From Anthonomus grandis grandis (lineage: Eukaryota; Arthropoda; Insecta; Coleoptera; Curculionidae), in assembly GCF_022605725.1 (NCBI RefSeq), contig NC_065548.1:9705644-9769643 (forward strand): 64,000 bases of DNA, in the 5' to 3' direction. The notes beneath the pieces were generated by a model, which ran no database searches, had not been told where the DNA came from, and worked only from the letters and a program-made list of their open reading frames with translations. The position numbers were made by a program, and so were the translations under genes. The number at the start of each line of letters is the position of its first letter. Within the stretch, counting starts at the first letter, position 1. This document shows positions 12,602-24,600 of the stretch, in pieces.

Positions 12602-15600
12602 CTGGAAAAAAAAAGACAAAAATGCAACATAAAACTACAGTTCTACAATTTAGAAGTTTTATTTGTCCGCGAGTATTTGAGATAAACGCAATACTAATCC
12701 TGAATATTTTCTATTCGGAATAATAAAATTGAACATAACTGTCTATTATGGTGAAAATGTAGGTAGCGGGATTAGGGACAACAAATCAAACCTCATGTTT
12801 TTAATTGGCCGACGTTTTGACGATATATATATTTTCCGTCTTTATCAAGGCTAATATAAAAATTTAGGGGTTTTCGTAAAACTTATGACTACCAGCCTCC
12901 ATTGCACATATACAGATAACAACGACCAGGAACATTAATAACATTAACGCAAAATACAGATACAGAGAGACGTCTTGTTTTGCGTTAATGTTATTAATGT
13001 TCCTGGTCGTTGTTATCTGTATATTTGCAATGGAGGCTGGTAGTCATAAATTTTACGAAAACCTCTAAATTTTTATATTAGCCTTCCCGCTACCTACATT
13101 TTCAGCGTAATATACTCAGAGAGAGACACTATACTCTGTCAATATGCAATAACTGTCTATCAGTTTAACGGTATAAAATGGACTTGTAAGGTTTTATTAG
13201 TGGTGCTTTAAAGGATTTTAATGTTTTTTTTGTTAGGGCTTTCTAATGTGCAAATTGTCAAAGTTATATTGTTGAAAAAGGTTCAGATAACACTTAAGAA
13301 TAATTATTTTTATCTTGACAACTTGGTTTCGTTAACAAGACTATAAAGTAGATGGAATATGACTGATATATGAAGACCACAGGGAAAAAACGTGCAAAGT
13401 CACTATTAATTGAATTTGAGAAAATAAAATTTTAAATTTGAAAACGCTATAAATTTTTTAATAATTTTTTTAAAATTTTGATTTTGGAAACAATTATTAT
13501 ACCGTATACTAGCTTTTTAAATTATGTAATGAAATTAAAAAATATCAATTAGTTTTTTAAATTTTATTACAAAACCAACCAAAGTACAAAAAAAAACAGG
13601 AAAAAAACGTGCAAAGTCACTTTGTTTTAAATTTTACCGTATTTACTATATTGGTGTTTAGCGCTTATTTTTTGTTGTTTTAACGGGCTTTTCTCTTCTG
13701 TTCATTTTAGGGATTTTCTTTGCGGGTAGTACAGGAAGATTGTCGTAAAAGGAAATCGTGCTCTCGTCACAAAATTTTTTCAGTTGCTGTAGATCTTTGT
13801 ATTTTTCTCTTGAAATAGGAATTTTACCTAAAAAAATATTTTATTAACAAAAACACTATTATTTAAAGGAATTACAAAACAAACTTACCATTATAAGCTC
13901 GTGGTGGATAGTGAAACTCCTTTTCAGATAAAGGTGGGCCTCGTATGAGTTTGGAGACTGGTTTAGTTACGATGGAAGTAGTCCAAGATCCATTATAGGT
14001 TTCACGATGAAGAATCATTCTTGGATGATTCACAGTGACTTCCAACTCTCTTATTGGTCGACTCAAAAACGGACACTTCTTTACATACAAAGGAGACAAA
14101 AATGCACTCCAGTCTCTTATAAGGCTGTCGTTAACTTCTTCTATTTTATAAGGTGTTGGTTTAACTCTAGCTAACTTGAAAACCCGAACCCAGTCTGAAG
14201 GTAGTTCGGTCTTGGATTTGCAGTTAATTATACCCATATTTTTGTCACACTCCATAAATGAGTGGCCCCTAATCGGAAATACAACTTTGATAGTTTGAAA
14301 CCTCTTTTTTTGGTGGACCAGGTAGTGCAAATAGCGAAACACTGTAAAGTTCTTATTTTGTCCTCCACAAGAGTCGCAAAAAATTATTAAAATCTTAACG
14401 CTACTAGGAAGATGATGAGTAACATAATCTTCTAAAAAAGAACATACCTCATTAGAACCCTTCTTAGCTACTTCTTCTGAATAGGTATAAAATACTGAAT
14501 CAGCATCCAAAAGTCTATGGATGTTAAAAGAATAAAAAGATAATTGACGCTTATAATAGACGTCATTAGTCGTTATGTTCGGGACTGGTAAGTTTTTTTG
14601 GTAGTCCATGGCCACCGCTTCTATCTCAATTGATTTCCTACTTTGAAGTCGAGCTTGTCTCTTCCTAGCATAAAAGGCTTCTGTTTTTTTCTTATGAAGT
14701 TCTTTCTCTAATGTAAGCTTTCTTATTTTGCGATTTAGGAACTCTTTTATTTCCAAAGTGATGTTTTGGGTAAGCCTTAAATTTAGCGACTTTAATCTAG
14801 CATTGAATTCATCGCACTTGGAACAGGTGTCAGAGCGGGGATATCCAAAACTGATATTAAAATCAGTCGAAAAAATAGTTCTGTAAGTGTCGTAAGACAC
14901 AGATTTATATGGATGTTTTAATTTATACATTGAGTGCATTTTGCGAATGTTCAAATCTTCAGGTAAGTAAATTTTCTTTGACTTTTTATTGCTATAATGA
15001 CTAGACCTACCCTTAAACGAACGAATATGAGAAATAACACAGTTTTTTATATCTTCTTTAAGTGCACGATGTTTATAGGATTGTTTCCCCCTGTTGTCCT
15101 TAGGAGCAACTCCTTTGACTAGAAGTGAAGTGTGAATAGTCTGAACTCTTCTTCGTGTAATTCCATGAAGTGAACAAAATGCTTTAAGGCATACTGGAAT
15201 GTCGACTGTTCCTTCATTACGTAGCACTCTTACCTTATAAAAGTAACTAGCCTGCCGGAAGTGACTTTCTTCTTCTGGGCGACGATTTCTTCGTTGGAAA
15301 ACGGGACTTAGAAGAATAAGGCCACATAGATAGGCACTTTGTTCGTCCCAAGAACCTAACTCATTAAAATGTTTAATAATTTTAGCCCGTTCATTAGGTA
15401 AAACTTTTTCAAAGCACTGAAATCACTTACAATGACAGTCTGGCCCTACTTCATGACTCTGTAAGCGTATTTTTTTTGAAACATCAGACATACGACCAGT
15501 TATTTTACGTTTTTTAGATAGTCCACATATTTTTTTATCTAATTCGTCACCACTAGTGTCACTCGCCATGTTCACTCAGTTAAAATAATCGGCAGACTGA

Positions 15601-18600
15601 CCTACGAGCTTAAAAAAACAATATAATTTTCTCAACCCAACACGTTTTTTCCTGACTTAACACGTTTTTATCTAGTATCGCGATGACATTGCACGTTCTT
15701 TCCCTGCATAGTTATTTAAAAACTGCAAATATCCAGTGACACAGTGCGTTTCTTGCCGGTATTAATTGCTTATATGAAAATATTCTTTGAAAGGCAACAC
15801 ATAAACGTATTATCTTAATTTTTATAAAATACTGACTTTGCACGTTTTTTCCCTGTACTCTTCATATTTAATAGCTCAGTAAAGTGACCAGACCAGACCG
15901 TCTTTCACTAATAATCTTCCTCACAGGATACAATAGGAACAACTAGGATGTTTTTAATTTGAGTATTTTAGATCTTTATGGAAAAATGTTAACAAACACT
16001 GTACAACTAATTTCTCTCCATGTGAAACTAATAATACACACTGTACATCTTTGAATGCTGTTCAGAAATGGTGTGATAGAAATTTACATAAAAAAGTGCA
16101 TTGAAAACTCTCAGTACTATCTCTGAGTTGGTGTGTTAAATAAGATAAAAGTATTTAGCATTAGAGACTTGGCATGACTTGAAATTCAATATTTATTTAA
16201 ATATGTCTCGAAGGTCAGAGAATCTTCTGGAATTATGGTCGGCCGAGTATATAAGGAGCTGCGTCGCCGCTGGGAGTCAGTGCAGTGCAGTAAAGTTTGA
16301 AATATTGGCGCAAGATGATACATAAATAGTTGTAAATAAATTCAATGAAAATAAATATTTCTAGTAGTCGTAAGTGATCGTGCTTAGTAGTGTAAATTAA
16401 ATAAGCTGACTATTTACGAATGTTTTAATTCACACCTAAGGAACAGGAAAAACGCGTCAATATCATCGCAATCTTGGCAGCTTTCTATCTAGTATCAAGC
16501 TATAGTTTTTAGACCAATAACACAAAACGGCAGGAAGTTGCCCCTGTGTTGACTTTCTTGGCTCAGCATATTTAGACTGTTTTCCAGAAAAAACTTAAGG
16601 GTTGAGGGTGAAATAAAATAGTCCACATTAAGTAGAATGGTTTACTGAAGGTTTAAGACAGATAAATGAGAGATTGTATTTCTTAACGAAGTTTGGAGAT
16701 GCCTCTAACACTCGAGAAAATTGGACAGAGTATAAAAACTTCAGAAAACAATATCGTAAGGTAATAAAATCTAAGAAATTACTAGCAATTGACAACATAA
16801 TTAATACTACAAGAGATCCCATGCGAACAATGTGTGGAATCTCATAAACAGTAAAGAAGGAAAATCATGAAAGAAACGCGATCCAGCTTAAGAAATAAAA
16901 ACAGCAAAGATATTCATGGTTTTAACGTCAAAATTCAATAAAGAGTCAAATTTTGTTTCCATTGACAAAGATGGCGAATCAGTACTTTGGGAAGCGACTG
17001 CTTTTCCAACATGTCTCAAAAAAACAGTGGCAACAGCGGTTTTCGAAAAGGGAAATGAGGATGATATAGTTATTTATTTAATGCTCAACAGTAAAAACCA
17101 ATTACAGAACAATATTTAACATACAAGAGTAGAACTACACAAATACAGTAAAAACAAATCACCAGTCTCCCGTCTTGGTCTCAAAACATCCTTTATATAT
17201 GTCACGAAGGTTACATTTTTCACAAAAACACACGTAATTATAATAAAACCCTTCACTAAAACATTTTTTTTGCCCAACGATAATACCCAGTTGCTTAAGA
17301 ATACAGAAATGCGCATCAGACAAATGAGAAATATTATGAAAATTTGTGGACGTTATAAAAAGGGGTGATTTTCTAGCGAAACTGGTTCTAGAAGCCCTAT
17401 TTTAGAAAATTGTGGAAGGTCGCGAATTCATGCATGGTATCCGAAAGTCTAACATCGATAATATATAAAAAGAATAAACTTCGTTATCAATGAATTTTTA
17501 AAGGAAATTAAGTGATCTTTTGAAGTCTAGTGAATCAATGTTAAACTGTCGTAGCAAAACAGTTTTATCAATTCCCCTTTCCAGATAAACACCACTCTCT
17601 CTAAAATGCAAAAGTTTGAGGATTCTTCAACGGACACACTTCAGGGCATCCATATGGACCTGGTAGACAGGATACCATACTAGGCAGCAATACTCAAACC
17701 TTGTCCGCACCAATGAATAAAACAGTATTTTAAGGGATTATGAATCTTATTAATCTTAAAACTTGCCATTGATACAATTGATTGAATGTGTGGAATAAAA
17801 TTTAATTGAGTATCAAAGGTGACTTAAGTCCCCTATACTTTTGCAATTCGCTAGATTTTCATGATTAATACATATTATAATTGTAAAACAGTGGTTCACT
17901 CTTTCGAGTAAATAAAGGTACTTCAGACGACGCCACATACAGGTTGGATTTAAAACCATTGTATGTCACTGCGACCTTGATATATCAAACTAACATCCCA
18001 TATTTGTACTCCCTATTCTAATGAAAGTGATTGAGAAGTGTATGTCCAGCCAGGTTTCCTCGTACGTCGAGAACAACAATTATTTTTCGACGGCCAGTTT
18101 GGCTTTGGATGGAGAAGAGGTAATGTCCAGGCTCTCCTGGACTTAAACGTAACTCAAATTTGTTGATTTAACCAAGACCTTTTATTATGCCACCCATGCT
18201 GAACTTGCTTACTAGAATTTTAAACCTAGAAGTATTGAAATCTTATCTTAAAGAAAACAAACAATATGTTAGAGTAGGAGAAACAGTTTCGGCAGACACA
18301 TTGGTCGAACGAGTTTAGTATAGGGATCGGTTCTTTGACCTACATATCTTCTTCCTGATATTCATCAATGAACTTCGCCTGGATGAACCGGCATCTGAAT
18401 AAAATCAGTTTGCTGATAATAACACTACGAACGCCTAGGATTCACTTGTAGTAGCGGAGCGGAAGTAATCGGGTGACACAAATGGGAGCAAGGGCTTGGT
18501 TTGATGCAAACAAACTATTAAAAACGCGGAACTATTGGCTAATTGATGACCTATTAAATGTAATTAACCTGTGAGACAATTTTTACATGATGCGTTTCTA

Positions 18601-21600
18601 GATCAGTCGATTGGGAGAAGAGGTCGAATGGAATGACCGGCATGATCACCAGATCTAACAACCTTCGACTTTTTTCTCCGTCTGGAGTTACTTAAAAACT
18701 GTTGTATTTAAAACGCAACCAGCGTTATTCGGTGATCTTAGGCAACGAATTATTACAGAATATGCATTTTCCACGAGAAGTGTTTCAAAATGACTGTGAA
18801 AATAGATTATACTTCTGTTTAGCGCAGAATGGAATGCATTCTGAGCATCTGATTAAATAAAATAATACTTCATGAAAACAAAGTCTATTTTATTCCACTT
18901 ATACCTTTATTTGACCCTGTATAAAATTTAAGAAAAATTCTTATGCAGAGGAATACTACTCCAAAAGACCTTTAATTTCAAATATCACTAAAGGGGTGGT
19001 GGATTTAAAATTTTCGGGTTGGGGTGCATCGGTGCGTTCGATCATCATAGTGCCAAATTACGCTTTTCAAACTTTTTTAGTTTTATGGATATTTGCATTG
19101 AAAGTTTTCAAATTCAAATCCTGCATATATCTTTTTTAATCTATTAGATTTTAGGTCTAACTTGACATGCATGAAAATTGTATATTTAAGACATCAATAA
19201 ACTATTTAAATTTGAATTTTAAGCTTTGTGAAGTTAGATCTGCATTAATGAGAACCTGTATGTTTGGATATTGTTTAGAACTGGTGTTACAAAAATTTAC
19301 TTTTAAAACTCTCAATACTATCTAGAAGTTGGTATCTTAAATAACATGAATGTATTGCTTATTAGGAACTTGGCTTAGTATGAATTTCAATACCTTATTA
19401 ACAATATTCAGCAACAGACCCACAACTGAGGTATAATGTTTTTTATTTTAAATAAAATATAAAAAATGTATTTAATCAAAAGACTGAATGAAAAAAAAAG
19501 AATGATATATAAGGATAAAAACAAAAACTAAGTCCTTACAAGGCTAATTTCGCTTATGCAAAGACTGATTTACAGGAAGAAAAACCTAAATTGAAATAAG
19601 TTTTATGGACACAAATATCTTCTATTATAAAAATATGTATTTATATGCAATTTTATAGCGATTATGCGACCTTGTAACCTTACAAGAATAAATATTTATC
19701 TAATGAAAAATAGCCTTACCTTCTTCTGATCAGTTCCGACAACCTCACACACCCTTACAACCCTGTCCAATGGAAAACCCATAAGATTAATATTCCTACA
19801 AATCTCCTTTTGTTCCCTGCTTAACCTGTCTAGGACCATTTGAGTGCCGTCCTTCACCTTCGTTTTGGGATATACCGAGTCTGTACTCTTAGGCCGTCTA
19901 GGTATAACAACATCTGTAGTCGTGTAAGTACTAGATATGGAACGTCCACCAGCTGCAGCATAATGATCAGTCAAGTGGGTGCTATCCAGCTCCCTTTCGA
20001 TACTTTTTACTAAATCCGGGACGCTTTTGCAGTTAGATTTTTGTAGGGATTGAGATGAGACTCCATACAATCCATATGGATTATTTAGTTGGGCTTGACT
20101 GGTTGTTTGAGGAGTTACATTGTAATGATAACCGTTTAATTGCTGAGTGCTATATGTGGATGTGGTGCTAGGAACCTGATAGTTGCCAGGGTTGACATAA
20201 GGATTACTATATTGGCTATATGTCGAAATTGGATTGTAAGTAGTATTTACTGTACTGTAAGCGTTTGAAACTTGACTATAATTCATTGGGGTCTGGGAAA
20301 CTATGGAGCTTGGTATGTAAGATCTCGAATTCTGTGTGTAATTTAAGCTGCCATTTGGAGGAAATGTAGTGTAACTTTTCATATCTGTAGGGATGTTTAC
20401 ATAGCTTTTGGATGGTTCTGAACTACTATAGTTTACAGGAGTTTGATAGATTCTATTATTAGGGTAAGGATTGGGTTGGTAACTGGCTTGTTCAGTCTTT
20501 AAAACCTGTGCAAGCTCCTCAAGGTCGTTAATTGATTTCAATTCTACATTATCGAAAGGGCTAGAGGTGTCAGATTCAAAATCTGCCAAATTAAAGGGCT
20601 TTGATAACGTAGGAAGCCTTTGTGGTTGAAGGGAAGTATTAGTTGTAGGAACGGGCTTTAGAATGTTATTCAAATTGTCACACCTGGTTGCAGGTATTGG
20701 CATAAGAATACCATTTTTGGTAAAGTAACTTTGACTAGAAGAATTTATATGATTAGTGTAGGGTTGTTGATTTGAATGGGATATTGGTGCAGCACTACTA
20801 TTTATTTTAACATCCTCTTGGGCATTTACTATTCTAGCTTCTTCTTTTAGGCGAGCCTCTGCTTGCTCCTTTTCTATTCGGTCTAAGGTTTCTTGTTTTT
20901 CTTTTTCTAACTTTTCTTTAAATTCTTTTTTTGCAGTTTCAAGTCTTTGTCTTCTTTCTTGCTTCTGAAAAAATTTATGACTATATTAATGATATTAATA
21001 AGGTTGAATATTATATACCTAATTTAAGTTATGCTTTTTAAAAATAGGAGATTTCCATCCGAGGAGTTATTTAAAGTCTCTGGATTACTTAACATTAGAC
21101 AGCTGTACATAAAAAGCAGCATTCGATGTTACTGCAGAAATCTTAGTTTTCGTAGTCATGTAAGTCACCCCCTTAGTACAAGGTCAAAAACAAAAAACTT
21201 TTTAGTCTGCCAACAGCATTTTACTTTTCAACTTAAAGACATGTTTCTTTTACCATTCTTAGGATGGTTAATTTAATGCAAACTCACCTTAAAAATAGAC
21301 CTTTCTTCAAAATTAAGAAATATATATACAGGGTGTCCCATTAATAACAGCAGATTCCTCTCATAAAAATAATGAGGTTAGGTTAAATTTTCCGAGTCCG
21401 AAAATGAAATGCAATCAAGATACAGGGTGATAAACATTGAGTATTTTTTTGAATTTTGTCTATAACTTTAGCAGTTGTTTTTTGTTTTTAACTAAATTTG
21501 GCATTTGGAGGTTTTTTTATATGCCAAATCTAATTTTATTATTTTTTTTTAATTATCTCATAGAGGGCGCCCCCAGCCACATTTTAGTGGTTTTTTGAAC

Positions 21601-24600
21601 TCCATAGCTTATTTACGCCCTGTATAATTTTATTTTTTATTTTAAATATGCATTCTGCAAGCATTTTTGCTTACAAAAGGTATGCCTTAAAAATTTCTCT
21701 AGGATTACTCTATTTCTAGATATTTACATTTAAAGATTTTAAAGACATCCATGAAAACCATATTTTAAACTATTTAAATTGCTATATTACACTTTAAATG
21801 ATTGATAAATAAAAATATAAAACCTAAATAATTATTTAAAAATTATCAATATTTGCCAGCAAATGTTCCACATGGCCTCCATTTGTCTCAAGACATTTTA
21901 AAATTTTATTAAAAGACCGCCGAATCTTAAAAAATAATTGCTCATTTCGAAATGACTCAGCAGCGGCTTCGATTTTTTTTATTAATTGTTGCCTTGTGTC
22001 TATTTGATCTTCGTAAACAATGGATTTCATGTATCTCCATATGCAAAAATCCAATGGGTTGAAATCGGGACTTCGTGCGGGCCAAGGTCTTTGACTTCCA
22101 CGTCCTATCCAGTTGAAATTAGCATTAAGATGTTCTCTCACGGGTCTAGCAAAATGCGCAGGAGCGCCACCTTGCATGAACATCATATCTCGGCGCAGAT
22201 TTAAAGTTTCTAAAATGAAAAATTCCCCGTCGGGTAAAAGTCGCTTCATCCGTAAACATAATTTTATTAATAAATAGGAGATCTTGATTTTGTTATTCCT
22301 GGATATAGCGGGCGAAATCTAATCTCGTTGGAAGATCTGTCTCCAAAAGATTTTGTACTGGCGTAAAATGGCATGAATAAAGATGCTCACTATGAAAAAT
22401 TCGTAAAACTGAGGACTTACTAATTCCAGTTTTTGCCGCCATACGCATTACACTTATTTCTGGATCTTCAGCAACCTGGACTAACACTTCTTCTTGGTCC
22501 ACATTACGTCTATTTGGACGGCCAACATCTCGCTTTGGCCTGAATGAACCCGTTTGTCCGAAGTGAAGTCTTTGGTAAACGTTTTTAAAGAGTTTAAAAC
22601 CTGGCTGCCTCCTATTTGGATACAACTGCGCATAACGTCGACAAGCTCTTAGACTGCTCTTAGACTGAAATCCCATTGATATATCTTTCTCTCTTGCACT
22701 AATGGAGTTCTTATGGGAAGTGCTAGAAGGAGTAATCGGACATGCAAGTGCGATACCTCATTTTACAGGCAATTAAAAATGAGAAAATCCAATATGGCTT
22801 CTATAAGAAAAGATAAAGTTGATGATGATCAAAAAAAAACGAAATGTCGGATTAATTTTTCTTTTGCGTCATGTTGTAAGACATAAAAAGTGACAATGAA
22901 AAACTGTTTTTAGTCTTCCGATATCTCTTTAAATAAAGTCGGTAGAAGGTAAAAACGATTTTGACAAATTTCGGTTTTTTTTTATAACTCCGAAAGTATC
23001 CGGAATTTTAAAATTTTTTAAACGTCATATTATTAAGCTCTAAATTGTGCAATTTTGCCTCCATTTAACCGACCTTGAAACTCTTACGGTTTCTGAGATT
23101 CCAATGGTCACCCTCGAATTTGGGACACCCTGTACACACTACACTACTAAAATAATCGACTATATTTTTTTTGAAAAATAAATCGAAAATATTGTTCAAA
23201 ATGACAAAAAAAATATCGTGCAGGTTTGAAGGTCTATGATCTGACGTTTTGATTTTTTATTTGTTCTATTTGTGTCAAATCTGTCAAACTGTCGAGGTAC
23301 AATAATTTATCTGCACATATATTTATAAGAAACTAAATTCCCTACAAAAAACATTTCTTTGAAAATTTTCTGCAGACGAGCCATTTCCGAATAATCAAGC
23401 CTTAAACATTGATAAATTTTTTAGGTTTACCTTTTTTTAATTTGGAATTTTGTAACAAATAAATATATAAAAAAGATAAATATAGATTCTCAACGGGAAT
23501 TTAATGCTCTACAAAAAAGATCTTTTAACGTTTCTACATAAAATCACTTTTTCAAACGTTAATAGTAAATATTTAACTTAAATTAAAACAAATAAGTTAA
23601 CAGTTTAAATTGTTGCTCAGGAGATTTTAGTTCAAAAACTCGGTATGGAGGTTCACTGAACTGAATGAAAATATTATGGATTCGAATTATTTCTAATTTC
23701 ACCGGACTAAGACGTAAACTAACTTATAATGCGCACGAAAAGTGAAAGTAAAGGCGCACGCATCCCCTGCTGACAGCGTGGAGGCTTTCGGATGGGTTCG
23801 GGCGAGTGGAGGGGATAAGTACATTTCGCTGCACTTGGAAGGTATAGTGCAGTTTCTCAGTCTTGTTCGTGCAGCGGTAGAAGCAGGTCGGAAGAAAATA
23901 TTTCCCTTGTGGTTCCTGTGTCAGTGTTTTAGAAGTGTGTGTTTTTATTGTGGTTTCGGTACGGTTGAAGGAGTAAAAGGTAAGTACTGAATTTTCTTTT
24001 ACAATTGCATGCAATTTGTATTATAGATATTTAACATCAAAGCAAAAATTACGAAAAATTGATATTTTATTAGTAGCAATTCTGGAGTAAATTTATTCGC
24101 TAAATTTACATGACAATAAGAATATAATTTCTAATTAATATTTTGTATGAAATTTATTCGCTAAATTTCAATCTTTTAAAAGAGTCATCAAAGATTAAGT
24201 TTCTTGTGAATTTATTCGCTAAATTCACATTAACATGAGATCATTAAGGGGTTATAAGACAATTACGGATTTTAATAAATTCTAATATTTTTTCAACATT
24301 TTCTGAAAACTTAAGGGAATTTATTCGTTAAATTTCCACCTTTTAAAAGAGTCAAAGACTAAGTTACTTGTGGATTTATTCGCTAAATTCACATTCACAT
24401 AAAGTCACTAAGGGGTTATAAGACAAACAGGGCATTTAATAAATTTTTATATTTTTTCAAACTTTTCTGAAAACTTAAGGAAATTTATTCGCTAAATTTC
24501 CACCTTTTAGAACAGTCAAAAATTTCGTTTGAAAAACTTTAAAATTTTTCTCAAAAGTTTTTGGTGAATTTATTCGCTAAATTCACATCCACATGAAATC

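Noticed and set aside
15228..15445. A separate upstream gene before the 451-codon frame of the DDE-like element
   Set aside because: The upstream codons are in the same frame, interrupted only by one TGA, and give a continuous Cys-containing N-terminus from the ATG at 15569.
23742..24014. Overlapping open frames on both strands in the GC-rich island
   Set aside because: They arise from locally higher GC; the plus frame starts at a non-ATG codon and runs past the consensus donor. The promoter/exon interpretation explains the composition better.
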